Positions 18,158 through 27,357 of a DNA stretch of 64,000 nucleotides are shown piece by piece. The translations under genes were made by a program, and so were the position numbers. The stretch is from Haloplanus rubicundus. Lineage in GTDB: Archaea; Halobacteriota; Halobacteria; Halobacteriales; Haloferacaceae. Every line of letters starts with the position of its first letter. Position 1 is the stretch's first letter. The stretch is taken from positions 2,976,001 to 3,040,000 of the forward strand of contig NZ_CP031148.1 of NCBI RefSeq assembly GCF_003342675.1. The letters are read 5' to 3'. The notes under the pieces were generated by a model, which saw only the letters and a list, made by a program, of their open reading frames with translations, was not told the DNA's origin and searched no databases.

Positions 18158-18565
18158 CTAGGGCCAGTCGTCCCGCGTCTCGGCCTCGAACGGGTCCTCC
18201 TCCTCGTCCTCGCCGAGTTCCCACTCGGCGAACTCCGCCGCCTCCTCGATGGAGAGATACTCCCAGCCGTGTCGCTCGGCCGTCTCGCGGTCGTCCTCGC
18301 TCGTCCCGATGAAGACGTGGCGGTCGGTGTCGAACTGGTCGCGGACGTTGTCGAGGCTCTCGTCGACGCCCCGCGGACCGGAGAAGAAGTCCTGTCGGAG
18401 GCGTCGCTTGCGCGTGAAGTTGGTGACGACGTACGTCGGTTCGTCGCTCAGAACGCCGACGTATTCGGTCCACTGTCGGGCGCCGTCGAACACCGCGTTC
18501 GGATCGGCGAGCGCCTGTAGGGCCTCGAACTCGAACGCGAGCGTCATCGTCCCGCCGCTATCCAT
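18158..18565 (-). CDS. Conserved haloarchaeal protein (DUF7124-like)
   Basis: 135 residues, acidic and soluble. Contains LQALADPNAVFDGARQWTEY, YVVTNFTRKRRLRQDFFSGP and DTDRHVFIGTSEDD, then an acidic tail. I recall a haloarchaea-specific family (DUF7124) with this pattern, unverified. An alternative start is the ATG at 18547 (MTLAFEF). Function unknown. Confidence 0.7.
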   Translation of the reverse strand: MDSGGTMTLAFEFEALQALADPNAVFDGARQWTEYVGVLSDEPTYVVTNFTRKRRLRQDFFSGPRGVDESLDNVRDQFDTDRHVFIGTSEDDRETAERHGWEYLSIEEAAEFAEWELGEDEEEDPFEAETRDDWP

Positions 18566-18622
18566 ACGCGACCTACCGCCGGACCGGACAAAACGGCTTC
18601 GGTCCGGGAGACACCGCCGCCG

Positions 18623-18835
18623 CTACTGGATGCGGTAGTACTCGGTGAATACGACGACGTCGCCCTCGTTCAGTCCCGAGAGATTGCTGGGGTCCCGCGG
18701 CGATGCCCCCTGGGCGACGTTGAACAGATACTCCTGTGCCGAGTCGTCGAGTTCGTCGAAGTGACGCACCCTGGCCGTCTCCGGCACCGTATCCGTTCTG
18801 TCCACGTCGTACTTCGCGTCGGCGGCGCGTGCCAT
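18623..18835 (-). CDS. Small conserved protein
   Basis: 70 residues starting MARAADAKYDVDRTD, with HFDELDDSAQEYLFNVAQG and a final NEGDVVVFTEYYRIQ strand. The start at 18835 was chosen because a TATA-like CTTTATGATT lies about 30 bp before it on the minus strand (near 18865). That predicts a leaderless message. No function known. Confidence 0.65.
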   Translation of the reverse strand: MARAADAKYDVDRTDTVPETARVRHFDELDDSAQEYLFNVAQGASPRDPSNLSGLNEGDVVVFTEYYRIQ

Positions 18836-18925
18836 GTGACAACAGTTACCATTAAGAATCATAAAGGTTTCGCAAGATTCGCCGGGAGCGGTGTGGCGGC
18901 CTCCCGTCCCGTACGGCACTCCCGA

Positions 18926-20365
18926 TCAGTGGTTCTCCTTGTAGATGTTCACCAGTTCCTGCATCGTCTCCTTGCCGTCGCCGAAGAGCATGTTCGTATT
19001 GTCCTGTGCGAAAAGCGGGTTGGGGACCCCGGAGAAGCCGGGGCTGAGGCTCCGCTTGTTGACGATGACGGTGCGCGCCTCGCCGACGTTGAGGACGGGC
19101 ATGCCAGCGAGCGGCCCGGAGCCGGCCTCGTTGGCCGACGGGTTCACCACGTCGTTGGCGCCGATGACGATGACCACGTCCGTCTGGGAGAACGTCGGGT
19201 TGATCTCCTCCAGATCACGGAGTTTCTCGTAGGGCACGTCCGCCTCGGCGAGGAGGACGTTCATGTGACCGGGCATGCGGCCGGCGACGGGATGGATACC
19301 GAACTCCACGTCGACGCCCGCGTCCTCCAGCAGTTCGGACAGTTCGGCCACGGCGTGTTGGGCCTGCGCGACCGCCATCCCGTAACCGGGGACGATGACG
19401 ACGCGGTCGGCCACGTCGAGGGTCATCTCCACTTCCTCCGGGGAGGTGGTGGTGATGTTGCCCTCGTAGATGTCCTCCATCTCCTCGTCGCTCTCGCTCG
19501 TCTCGCCGATGCCGCCGAAGAAGACGTTCGCGAGCGACCGGTTCATCGACTCGCACATGATGACGGTGAGGATCAGCCCCGAGGCGCCGACGAGCGTCCC
19601 CGCGATGATCAGCACGGAGTTGTCGAGGACGAAGCCCGTCGTCGCGGCCGCCAGCCCCGAGTAGGAGTTCAGCAGGGCGATGACGACGGGCATGTCCGCG
19701 CCGCCGATGGGGATCACCAACAGCACGCCGAGAATCGACGCGGCGGCGACGAGCACCCAGTACGAGGGCACCCAGCCGGAAAGCGGCACCGCGCCGAGCA
19801 GGTTCGGCCGGACGACGAGATGTATCCCGGCGAGGACGGCGAGGACGAGAAACAGCGCCTTGACGGCCTGCTCGCCGTCGTACCGGACCGCGGAGTCGTC
19901 GACGACGCCGTGGAGTTTGCCCGCCGCCACGAGGCTCCCCCAGAAGGTGACGGAGCCGATGAGGCCGGCGAGCGCGGCCGTCGCGGTGACGCCGAGCTGG
20001 AACGAGCCGGTGCCGAACATGTCGATCAGTTCGGCGCCGGCCACCAGGGCGGAGGCGCCGCCGCCGAAGCCGTTGAACAGGCCGACGAGCTGGGGCATCT
20101 CCGTCGTCTCCACCGTCATCGCCAGCCAGACGCCGATGGCGGCGCCGACCAGCAAGCCCGCGAACAGCAGGACCGGCGAGAGGATGTCGGTCACGAGGAC
20201 CGTAACGCCCACCGCGAGCGCCATCCCGCCGGCGGAGATGAGGTTGCCCCGCGGCGCCGTCCGCGGGTGGGTCATGTCGCGCAGCCCCTGGATGAACAGG
20301 ACGCCGGCGACGAGATAGACGAAGGCGAGAACGGAGGCGGGGAGGCCGCCGAGGATGGCCGCCAT
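18926..20365 (-). CDS. pntB: NAD(P) transhydrogenase, beta subunit
   Basis: 479 residues. The N-terminal half has about eight membrane spans that form the proton path. The C-terminal half is the NADP(H)-binding domain III, with the GYGMAVAQAQHAVAEL dinucleotide motif and EFGIHPVAGRMPGHMNVLLAEA. Together with the two alpha proteins it couples hydride transfer between NADH and NADP to the proton gradient. The start is four bases before the end of the small alpha protein, so the three genes form an operon. Confidence 0.95.
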   Translation of the reverse strand: MAAILGGLPASVLAFVYLVAGVLFIQGLRDMTHPRTAPRGNLISAGGMALAVGVTVLVTDILSPVLLFAGLLVGAAIGVWLAMTVETTEMPQLVGLFNGFGGGASALVAGAELIDMFGTGSFQLGVTATAALAGLIGSVTFWGSLVAAGKLHGVVDDSAVRYDGEQAVKALFLVLAVLAGIHLVVRPNLLGAVPLSGWVPSYWVLVAAASILGVLLVIPIGGADMPVVIALLNSYSGLAAATTGFVLDNSVLIIAGTLVGASGLILTVIMCESMNRSLANVFFGGIGETSESDEEMEDIYEGNITTTSPEEVEMTLDVADRVVIVPGYGMAVAQAQHAVAELSELLEDAGVDVEFGIHPVAGRMPGHMNVLLAEADVPYEKLRDLEEINPTFSQTDVVIVIGANDVVNPSANEAGSGPLAGMPVLNVGEARTVIVNKRSLSPGFSGVPNPLFAQDNTNMLFGDGKETMQELVNIYKENH

Positions 20366-20368
20366 GGG

Positions 20369-20665
20369 TCAGTCCCTCCCCCTGCGGTCGTCCCCGCTCC
20401 GGAACTGCTCCAGCATGCTGTTGGTCACGAGGTAGCCGCCGACGACGTTGACCGTCGCCATGACGACGGCGACGAAGCCGAGCCCCGTCGCGAGCGTCGT
20501 CGATCCCGATCCCGCCACGACGACCGACCCGATGAGCGTGATGCCCGAGATGGCGTTCGCACCCGACATCAGGGGCGTATGGAGGTTGGTCGGAATCTTC
20601 GTGATGATCTCGTAGCCGACGAACGCGGCGAGGACGAAAAACGTCAGGTTCTGGACGAACGTCAT
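20369..20665 (-). CDS. NAD(P) transhydrogenase, alpha subunit membrane part
   Basis: 98 residues with three predicted membrane spans. It corresponds to the C-terminal membrane segment of bacterial PntA (AAFVGYEIITKIPTNLHTPL, MSGANAISGITLIGS). It is encoded separately here, as in other split alpha subunits. It sits between the soluble alpha protein (9-bp gap) and pntB (3-bp gap). Confidence 0.93.
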   Translation of the reverse strand: MTFVQNLTFFVLAAFVGYEIITKIPTNLHTPLMSGANAISGITLIGSVVVAGSGSTTLATGLGFVAVVMATVNVVGGYLVTNSMLEQFRSGDDRRGRD

Positions 20666-20674
20666 GGCTCACCC

Positions 20675-21883
20675 TCACGCATCGGCTTCACCCTCCGTCG
20701 GTTCGCCGTCGCCGTCGTCGGCCTCGGCACCGTCTTCGGCTGCCTCTTCACCGCCGTCTTCGTGGGGGCGTCGTATCCGTCCATCGTGTGTGAGTAGCGT
20801 CGAATCGACGATTTCGTCGTCCGTGTCGAGGTCGAGTTCGCCCTCGTCGAGCAGGTGATCCAGGAAGTTGTACAGGTTGTTGGCGAACAGTTGGCTCGCG
20901 GTGTGAGAGACGGTCGCCGGGAGGTTGGTCGGGCCGAAGATGGTGACACCCTCGTGTTCGACCGTCTCGCCGGCCACGGTGGGCTCGCAGTTGCCACCCG
21001 TCGGCGCCGAGAGGTCGACGATCACCGACCCGTCGTCCATCCCCTCGATCATCTCCGTCGAGACGAGTTCGGGCGCTGGGGCGCCGGGGATGGCTGCCGT
21101 CGTGATCACCACGTCCGACTCCGGGACGACCTGGCTCAGTTGCTTGCGCTGTTGTTCGTAGAACTCCTCGCCCATCTCGACGGCGTAGCCCTCGTCGTCG
21201 CCCGAGCCTTCGGTTTCGAGGTCGAGTTCGACGAAGTCCGCGCCGAGGCTCTCGACTTCCTGTTTCACCTCCAGCCGGATGTCGTAGCCCTTCACGGAGG
21301 CGCCGAGACGTTCGGCGGTCGCGATGGCCTTCAGGCCCGCGACGCCCGCGCCGATGACGAACACCTCCGCCGGCCGGACGGTGCCCGCCGCGGTCATCTC
21401 CAGCGGGAACAGTTTGGGTAACTGCTCGGCCGCCACCAGCGCCGCCTTGTAGCCGCCGATGCTCGCCATCGAGGAGAGCACGTCCATGCTCTGGGCGCGG
21501 CTGATCCGCGGCATGAGTTCGAGGGCGAACGCGCTCACCTGCCGGTCGGCGAGTTCGTCGTACGACTCGTCCTCGAGGTCGAAGGGGCCGAGCGTGCCGA
21601 CGACGATCTGACCCTCGCGATAGGGGTCCATCGGCTCCCCTTCGTTCGCCGCCAGTCCCCGGACCTGACAGATCACGTCGGCGCGCTCGAACACCGTTTC
21701 GCGGTCCTCGACCACGTCACAGCCCACGTCCCGGTAGTCGTCGTCGGACCAGTCCGATCCCTCGCCCGCGCCGCTCGCGATACACACCGCCACGTCCCGA
21801 CCGACCAACTTCTTCGCCACGGGCGGCGTGAGGGCGACGCGCGTCTCGTCGGCCGCCGTCTCGTCCGGAACGCCGACGATCAT
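20675..21883 (-). CDS. pntA: NAD(P) transhydrogenase, alpha subunit NAD(H)-binding part
   Basis: 402 residues, related to alanine dehydrogenase. It begins MIVGVPDETAADETRVALTP, and has the conserved LMPRISRAQSMDVLSSMAS and the NAD-binding GAGVAGLKAIATAERLGA. The last roughly 60 residues are an acidic, disordered extension. First gene of the operon pntA - alpha membrane part - pntB. Confidence 0.94.
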   Translation of the reverse strand: MIVGVPDETAADETRVALTPPVAKKLVGRDVAVCIASGAGEGSDWSDDDYRDVGCDVVEDRETVFERADVICQVRGLAANEGEPMDPYREGQIVVGTLGPFDLEDESYDELADRQVSAFALELMPRISRAQSMDVLSSMASIGGYKAALVAAEQLPKLFPLEMTAAGTVRPAEVFVIGAGVAGLKAIATAERLGASVKGYDIRLEVKQEVESLGADFVELDLETEGSGDDEGYAVEMGEEFYEQQRKQLSQVVPESDVVITTAAIPGAPAPELVSTEMIEGMDDGSVIVDLSAPTGGNCEPTVAGETVEHEGVTIFGPTNLPATVSHTASQLFANNLYNFLDHLLDEGELDLDTDDEIVDSTLLTHDGRIRRPHEDGGEEAAEDGAEADDGDGEPTEGEADA

Positions 21884-22175
21884 GGCGTCCGTCCCCGACC
21901 CGTGGGTGCCGCGGTCGAACCGGCCCCGCGGCCTCGTCTGCTCGCCCAGTCTACACGTCCTCGTAAACTGTTATTCCGTCGCATGGTTACACGGCTCTAT
22001 GTGATGAGGTTCCACACTACGTACCGATGTTTCAGTGCTCACATAAATTCCGGGGGCGAATCGAGGCACCCGATATCGACGAACGACACCCGTCCAGTAC
22101 GGCGATCATCGGCATTTCCCGCCGACTGCGACCACGGTGGCCGAGTCGGCGCCGCCGTCGAACGGAGGACGGCGG
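21884..22175. other. Intergenic region before the transhydrogenase operon
   Basis: Carries no convincing gene. It must contain the operon's promoter on the minus strand; no strong TATA-like box stands at the expected position, so the operon may have a longer leader. Base composition falls slightly between about 21955 and 22050. Confidence 0.4.
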
Positions 22176-22661
22176 CTACGCGTCGTCCTCGTCGGCCGCC
22201 TCGAACGCCGGCGGCAGTCCGAGGTGTTTGATCCCGCTTCGATCCGTAACGACGAACCGATACAGCGCCGTCCGTTCCTCGGCGACGGCCCGGCGGAACA
22301 GGTCCGGTTGCCACGGCAGTTCCACACGCTCCGGGAGCGTCTCCAGGTCGTCGTCGGCCACGCGTTCGATTCGCCCCGTCAACAACACGCTCCGCCAGTT
22401 GAACGCCGTCTCCGCGCTGTAGACCAGAAAGCGTGCCGCCTCCGCCCGGTCGCTCAGTTTCGCCTTCCGGCTCTCCGCGCCGACGACGTAGAGCATGTAG
22501 ACCGTATCGGCGCCGTCGTAGCCGAACGACATCGGCCGCAGGCTGGGGGCCTCGTCCGCCGGTAGTCCCAGCACTCCCACACCCTGACTCGACAGGAAGT
22601 CACGAATCTCCGCGTCGTCCATCCGATACATTCCGTAGTCGGTGAGATCGTCGACGGTCAT
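22176..22661 (-). CDS. Pyridoxamine 5'-phosphate oxidase-fold protein
   Basis: 161 residues. The split-barrel FMN-binding pattern is visible: GVGVLGLPADEAPSLRPMSFGYDGADTVYMLY, then AETAFNWRSVLLTGRIERV, then ERTALYRFVVTDRSGIKHLGLP. These small proteins bind FMN, haem or F420 and reduce or sense diverse substrates; the specific role is unknown. An alternative start is the downstream MYRMDDAEI. Confidence 0.8.
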   Translation of the reverse strand: MTVDDLTDYGMYRMDDAEIRDFLSSQGVGVLGLPADEAPSLRPMSFGYDGADTVYMLYVVGAESRKAKLSDRAEAARFLVYSAETAFNWRSVLLTGRIERVADDDLETLPERVELPWQPDLFRRAVAEERTALYRFVVTDRSGIKHLGLPPAFEAADEDDA

Positions 22662-22787
22662 CGCCGAGAACTCGTTACTCAGTTGTCGTAATCGATTCCC
22701 TCGTTCCTACCGGGTGAGAATGGACGTTCGCCACCGACACTCGTGGGACCGAAAGCCATAATCGCGGCCGGTCCTTGCCGATAGTCG

Positions 22788-23714
22788 ATGAGTCACCAGT
22801 TGCCTGACGTGCAGGCAAGCCAGCCCGACGTGACCGTCGGGCTCAGTCAGGTCGGGGTGACGGGCGTCGAGAAGCTCGTCAAACTCGACCGCAACGGGAA
22901 GCGGCCGATCGTCCTGATGGCGGAGTTCGAGGTGTTCGTCGACCTGCCGAGCGGCCGCAAGGGCATCGACATGAGCCGAAACATGCAAGTGATCGACGAG
23001 ACGCTGGAGGCCGCCGTCGCCGAATCCTCCTACCGCGTCGAGGACGTCTGTGGCGACGTGGCCGAGCGACTGCTCGAAAAACACGACTACACGTCGACAG
23101 CGGAGGTGCGGATGGAGGCCGACTACATCACACGGGAGGAGACGCCCGCCTCCGGCCTCGACACGCAAAACACTGCGACGATCATCGCCGGCGCCGTCGC
23201 CACCGACGAGGGGACCCGCGAGGAAATCGGCGCCCGCGTCACCGGGATGACGGTCTGTCCCTGCTCGCAGGGGATGTCCGAATCCCGCGCCCGCGACACC
23301 CTCACCGACCTCGGGGTCGACGAGGAGACGACCGAGGCGTTCCTCGATCAGGTGCCCCAGCCCGGCCACTCCCAGCGCGGCCACGCCACGCTCACCATCA
23401 CGAGCGACGGCTCGCCGGACGTCGACCTGCGGGACGTGATCGACGTGGCCCGCGACGCCATGAGCGCCCGCATCTACAACCTCGCGAAGCGACCCGACGA
23501 GGACCACATGACCTACCACGCCCACGCGAACGCCAAGTTCGTCGAGGACTGCGTGCGGTCGCTCGCCGAATCCGTCGTCGAGGAGTTCGGCCACCTGCCG
23601 GACGGGGCGGTGGTGCACATGAAACAGTCGAACGACGAGTCGATCCACCAGCACAACGCCCACGCGGAACGCGAACTCACGCTGGAGGCGCTCCGCGAGG
23701 AAGTCGGCCGGTAA
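22788..23714 (+). CDS. mptA: GTP cyclohydrolase MptA (FolE2/COG1469 family)
   Basis: 308 residues, the usual length. Converts GTP to dihydroneopterin cyclic phosphate, the first step toward pterins; in haloarchaea it also feeds folate and 7-deazaguanine (archaeosine) synthesis. The metal-binding and active-site motifs are visible: [16 protein letters not shown] (the Cys of TVCPC), [13 protein letters not shown] and [21 protein letters not shown]-like CCATAATC (22756-22763) lies 32 bp upstream of the ATG. Confidence 0.94.
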   Translation: MSHQLPDVQASQPDVTVGLSQVGVTGVEKLVKLDRNGKRPIVLMAEFEVFVDLPSGRKGIDMSRNMQVIDETLEAAVAESSYRVEDVCGDVAERLLEKHDYTSTAEVRMEADYITREETPASGLDTQNTATIIAGAVATDEGTREEIGARVTGMTVCPCSQGMSESRARDTLTDLGVDEETTEAFLDQVPQPGHSQRGHATLTITSDGSPDVDLRDVIDVARDAMSARIYNLAKRPDEDHMTYHAHANAKFVEDCVRSLAESVVEEFGHLPDGAVVHMKQSNDESIHQHNAHAERELTLEALREEVGR

Positions 23715-24533
23715 CTACGGTGCGTTCCGCTGGAACTCCAGCGGCGTCGAATCCACCCACTGCTCCTCGAAGACGGTGCGAACGTCGGTGGCGAAGCTCG
23801 CGTCCTTGAAGTCGATGAGCGCGAACGCTTCGTCGGCGTCGAGCGGGTTCGGCACCTCGATACACACCTCCTCGCCGTCGACGAGCGTGAACGTGCCGTC
23901 GATGGCCGCCGACGTTCGGCTCGCGTAGCGCTCGTGCTCCCCGAGTCGGGTCGCGTACGCCGCACGGAGGTCGTTCGGGACCGCTTCGACGAGCGTCGGG
24001 TGGATCAGAATCGACACCGAGACGCCCCGGTCGAGCGCCGACTCGAACGCGTCGAGCATCCGCTGGCCGACCGCGTCGACGTCGATCTGTGCCGACGGGA
24101 GCCCAGCGACGTGGTGAATCTCCTCGTCCGCCGCGGAGAGCCGTTCGAGCAGGAGTTCGACCGTCTCCTCGGGACCGACGGCCGCCGTCCAGAACTGCCC
24201 CTCGACAGGAGCGGCCGCGTCGAGGTCGTTCACGAGTTCCGCGGCGACCGACTCGTACCGCTCGGCCTGCTGGTCGAGTTCCCGCTTGCGCGTCTCGACC
24301 AGCCGATCCAGCGCCGTGTCGGGCTCGACCGCGACGTACTTTTTCGGGCGACTCGCCGCCTGACTCCGCACCAGCCCGTTCCCCTCCAGCCCGTTGAGCA
24401 CGTCGTAGATGCGGCCCATCGGTACCTCACTCGACGACGACAACTCCTTGGCAGTTGCCGGCCCGCGGTCGAGGAGCGCGCGGTAGGTCCGCGATTCGTA
24501 CTCCGAAAGGCCGAGATCACGAAGTGATGCCAT
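23715..24533 (-). CDS. TrmB family transcriptional regulator
   Basis: 272 residues. The N-terminal TrmB wHTH is textbook: LGLSEYESRTYRALLDRG, recognition segment VPMGRIYDVLNGLEGNGLV, then ASRPKKYVAVEPDTAL. A coiled coil (about 80-105) and a phospholipase-D-like/ligand domain follow. TATA-like box on the minus strand (24555-24563) 30 bp before the ATG gives a leaderless message. TrmB proteins usually sense sugars or metabolites. The gene is convergent with mptA with no gap, so its target is not obvious. Confidence 0.88.
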   Translation of the reverse strand: MASLRDLGLSEYESRTYRALLDRGPATAKELSSSSEVPMGRIYDVLNGLEGNGLVRSQAASRPKKYVAVEPDTALDRLVETRKRELDQQAERYESVAAELVNDLDAAAPVEGQFWTAAVGPEETVELLLERLSAADEEIHHVAGLPSAQIDVDAVGQRMLDAFESALDRGVSVSILIHPTLVEAVPNDLRAAYATRLGEHERYASRTSAAIDGTFTLVDGEEVCIEVPNPLDADEAFALIDFKDASFATDVRTVFEEQWVDSTPLEFQRNAP

Positions 24534-24582
24534 ACATCGGCCTCGCGCCGACGCAGTAAAAACGAATCGGCCGTTTACTCGG

Positions 24583-26172
24583 TTACGCGGCGAGCGCCGC
24601 GACGGCGTCGGCGAGGTCCGCCGGCGTCGACACCGTCCGGGAGCGGTCGCCGACGGCCACGACGGCCGTCCCGGGGTCCGGTCCCGTCGCGCCGGGCACG
24701 ACCACCGCCTCGTGGTCCGCGACCCGGAGCGCCGCCCGGTGGAGGTCCGAACCGGCGCCGGGTGCGACGGTGATCGTCAACGGGTCGCGGCGGAGTCGGG
24801 CCGCGACGGCACCGTAGCCCGCGACCTGCACGCCGAAGCGATCCCACGCGCCCGCGAAGGCCGCGACGGCGTCGCGGGCCACCTCGCGATACCGCGTCTC
24901 CCCGGTCAGCACGGCGAGATCGATGAGGGCGTCGGCCACGGCGACGTTGCCATCGAGGGGACGCAGCGGCCGGTCGAGCAGCCCCGGCCCGGACGCCGGC
25001 CCGTCGCGGAAGGCGCCGTCGTCGCCCGCGAGTTCCGTGATCGTCCGATCCGCGACCCGACGCGCCATCGACAGCGCGTCGTCGTCGCCGAGCACCTGCG
25101 CCGCGCGGACGCCAGCCGCCACCGTGTGAGCCTGATCGTCGAGGACGAGCGTCGGCGCCGCCTCGCCGTCCCAGTGACGGACCGTCCCGTCGTCGACGAA
25201 GTCCTCGCGAAGCGTCGAGAGCGTGCGACGGGCGTACTCGCGGGGGTCGTCCGAGTCGGTGTAGGACGTGAGCACGAGGAGGGCGTCGACCGCGAGGGTG
25301 TTCGCGTCGGCGTACGCCGTCAGATCGGTTCGCGGCCCGGTGTCGTCGGCCCCCGGTCCCTGACTCCCGCCGAACGCCGACCCGTTCCAGAGCGCGTCGA
25401 TCAGGTACTCGACGGTCCGGTCGGCCGGGCGGCGGTACGCGTCCTCGCCGGTGTAACAGTACGCGTGGGCGAACGCGCGCACCAGCGCCGCGTTGTCCGC
25501 GAGGAGCTTCGCGCGGTCCGGGTCGCCCCAGTCACGCGTCCGGGCGTAGCGGTAGAAGCCGCCCTCGGCCTCGTCGAACAGGCCGCGGGTGACGGCGTCG
25601 AGCGTCTGTCGCGCCTTCGCCCGGTCGCGTTTGAGCGCGAACTCCACGGTCCGGGGGAGCGGGAACTTGGGCGCGTCGCCCCAGCCGCCGAACTCGTCGT
25701 CGAACTGCGCGTCGAGCTGGCCGGCGAGGTGTTCCTCGATGCGACCTGTCACCTCGCCGGCGGGCGTGGGGTCGCCGGCGAGGGCGCGCGGCACCCGGCC
25801 CGCGTCCATCCCGCTCGCGTCCCAGCGCTCGCGCACGCTGTCGATCACCTGTCGCATGCCGTCGGGGCCGAGAAAGCCCGCGCCCGCGATGCGGTTCCCG
25901 TCCGGCGTACAGAACACCGTCGAGGGGAAGCCGCCGACGTTGTACCGTTCGCGCACCCGCGGGTGGCGGTCCACGTCGACCCGGACGGGGACGAAGCCGT
26001 CGTTCAGGTTGGCGGCGATCCGTGGCTCGCCGTACGTCCGGGCGTCCATCTCGTGACAGTCCCCACACCACGTCGCCGTCAGCGCGAGCAACACCGGCGC
26101 GCCACGGCGACGGGCCTCCTCGAAGGCGGCCGCGCCCCAGTCGCGCCACTCGACGCGCGTCCCGTCGGTCAT
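24583..26172 (-). CDS. Thioredoxin-domain protein with six-hairpin-like C-terminal region (YyaL/DUF255 type)
   Basis: 529 residues. The N-terminal 120 residues are a thioredoxin fold with ATWCGDCHEMDARTYGEP, giving the redox pair C36-x-x-C39, and the cis-proline segment GGFPSTVFCTPDG. The rest is a long helical toroid-like region similar to N-acylglucosamine 2-epimerase folds (ADNAALVRAFAHAYCYTGED, DNVAVADALIDLAVLTGE-like segments). YyaL proteins usually have a CHWCH-type site; here it is CGDC. The function of this family is not established. Confidence 0.85.
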   Translation of the reverse strand: MTDGTRVEWRDWGAAAFEEARRRGAPVLLALTATWCGDCHEMDARTYGEPRIAANLNDGFVPVRVDVDRHPRVRERYNVGGFPSTVFCTPDGNRIAGAGFLGPDGMRQVIDSVRERWDASGMDAGRVPRALAGDPTPAGEVTGRIEEHLAGQLDAQFDDEFGGWGDAPKFPLPRTVEFALKRDRAKARQTLDAVTRGLFDEAEGGFYRYARTRDWGDPDRAKLLADNAALVRAFAHAYCYTGEDAYRRPADRTVEYLIDALWNGSAFGGSQGPGADDTGPRTDLTAYADANTLAVDALLVLTSYTDSDDPREYARRTLSTLREDFVDDGTVRHWDGEAAPTLVLDDQAHTVAAGVRAAQVLGDDDALSMARRVADRTITELAGDDGAFRDGPASGPGLLDRPLRPLDGNVAVADALIDLAVLTGETRYREVARDAVAAFAGAWDRFGVQVAGYGAVAARLRRDPLTITVAPGAGSDLHRAALRVADHEAVVVPGATGPDPGTAVVAVGDRSRTVSTPADLADAVAALAA

Positions 26173-26260
26173 ACCGGGTGTCGGTGGCGGGCGGGCCTAA
26201 GGGCTTCGTCCCGACGCGACGGTCAAAAGGGCTATCCGTAACCACCCGGTAACGGTCAGT

Positions 26261-26752
26261 ATGCGCCTGCGCTGGGTCTTCGCGCTGCTGTTGCTCATCC
26301 CCCTCGCCGACGCCCTGTTCCTCGTCGTCGTCGCCGACAGCATCGGCGCCCCGGCGACCGTCGCTCTGGTCGTTCTCACCGGTCTCGTCGGCATGTTGCT
26401 GGTCCGGGCCGAGGGGCGGCATACGATCCGCAGCCTGCAGGAGAAGCTCGCGACGGGCGAGGTGCCGACGAAGGAACTCATGGACGGCGGCCTGCTGATC
26501 GCCGCGGGCGCCTTCCTGCTCACGCCCGGCCTCGTCACCGACGCCATCGGCTTCCTCATCGGCGTGCCGCTGACCCGGGCGCCGATCCGGGCCGGACTGG
26601 AACGGTTCGTGGTCGGGCCCTACCTCGACAAGAAGAGCGGCGGGTTCGTCACCGGCACCGTCTACACCGGCGGCTTCCCGAACGAGGGCGACACCTACGA
26701 CGACGACGTCTACGACGTGGACGGGAGTTCGTACCGCGTCGACGACGAGTAA
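26261..26752 (+). CDS. fxsA: FxsA family membrane protein
   Basis: 163 residues. Three to four predicted membrane spans in the first 110 residues, with the FxsA hallmark layout: RLRWVFALLLLIPLADALFL, GLVGMLLVRAEGRHTIRSLQ and DGGLLIAAGAFLLTPGLVTDAIGFLI. It ends in an acidic Asp/Tyr tail. FxsA in E. coli relieves phage exclusion when overproduced; a housekeeping membrane role is unknown. Confidence 0.88.
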   Translation: MRLRWVFALLLLIPLADALFLVVVADSIGAPATVALVVLTGLVGMLLVRAEGRHTIRSLQEKLATGEVPTKELMDGGLLIAAGAFLLTPGLVTDAIGFLIGVPLTRAPIRAGLERFVVGPYLDKKSGGFVTGTVYTGGFPNEGDTYDDDVYDVDGSSYRVDDE

Positions 26753-26790
26753 CCGTGGTGTGACGCGTCCGACGGGAACCGAAAAGAAAC

Positions 26791-26798
26791 GCTTAAAC
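26791..26798 (+). promoter_or_regulatory. TATA box of tRNA-Ile
   Basis: GCTTAAAC lies about 41 bp before the mature 5' end of the tRNA, leaving room for a short precursor leader removed by RNase P. Confidence 0.5.
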
Positions 26799-26831
26799 AA
26801 CCGACCGCGCAAGCAACTGATGCGCTCACCT

Positions 26832-26905
26832 GGGCCAATAGCTCAGTCAGGTTGAGCGCTCGGCTGATAACCGGGAGGTCCGCGGTTCAAATCCGCGTTG
26901 GCCCA
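26832..26905 (+). tRNA. tRNA-Ile (GAT)
   Basis: 74-nt cloverleaf. Acceptor GGGCCAA pairs with TTGGCCC, discriminator A. D-stem GCTC/GAGC. Anticodon stem CTCGG/CCGGG encloses loop CTGATAA with anticodon GAT (26866-26868). T-stem CGCGG/CCGCG with loop TTCAAAT. No intron and no encoded CCA. Confidence 0.96.
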
Positions 26906-26916
26906 TCCACAGCGTC

Positions 26917-26933
26917 CACGGTCTTTGGCCGTG
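26917..26933 (+). terminator. Stem-loop after tRNA-Ile
   Basis: CACGG (26917-26921) and CCGTG (26929-26933) form a perfect 5-bp stem with a TCTTTGG loop, 12 nt after the tRNA. It may act in 3' processing or termination; this is inference from position. Confidence 0.35.
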
Positions 26934-27087
26934 ACGCGTTAGGGGCTGATTCCTCCCCAGCCACCTAACTTCGTTCGGAACTACCCCGAACAGAAGTGCA
27001 TATCGCGATTGGGTTGAGCCGGGGTTCTCGCGGCGTTCGATTCCGTGCGACGAGAGCGTGCTCCGCGTCGAAAGCCGGACGGCAGGG

Positions 27088-27357
27088 TCAGCGATGCTCG
27101 TCGATCCACGCACACCACGCGCGGAAATCGTCGGCGCCACACTGGCTGGCGATGTTCCGGAGCGTGTCGCCACTGATCTCGTGGCCGAGCGGGAGCGTCA
27201 CGTTTCGGATCTCGCCCGTCTCGGGATGCACGTAGCGAAGTTTCAGGTGACTCCCCGTCCGGCCGACCGGCTGGTAGCCCATGTCGGTCAACACGCTCAC
27301 GATTTCGCGGCCGGTGAATCGCGTCCGTACCTCGCCTACTCCTCGGAATCGAACCAC
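27088..27357 (-). CDS. hicA: HicA-type mRNA interferase toxin
   Basis: 89 residues. The double-stranded RNA-binding-like HicA fold is suggested by VSVLTDMGYQPVGRTGSHLKLRYVHPETGE, where GSH carries the catalytic histidine, and by TLPLGHEISGDTLRNIASQ. HicA cleaves mRNA unless bound by HicB. The gene starts inside the end of hicB (22-bp overlap), as expected for a co-translated pair. The N-terminus is about 15 residues longer than a minimal HicA because no other start codon is available. Confidence 0.85.
   Translation of the reverse strand: MVRFRGVGEVRTRFTGREIVSVLTDMGYQPVGRTGSHLKLRYVHPETGEIRNVTLPLGHEISGDTLRNIASQCGADDFRAWCAWIDEHR

Noticed and set aside
18761-20797. 678-residue open frame on the plus strand across the transhydrogenase operon
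   Set aside because: Antisense to pntB and the alpha genes, which carry clear motifs.
26847-27173. Minus-strand frame ending in GQRGFEPRTSRLSAERST
   Set aside because: It overlaps tRNA-Ile; this peptide is a familiar artefact of translating a tRNA gene.
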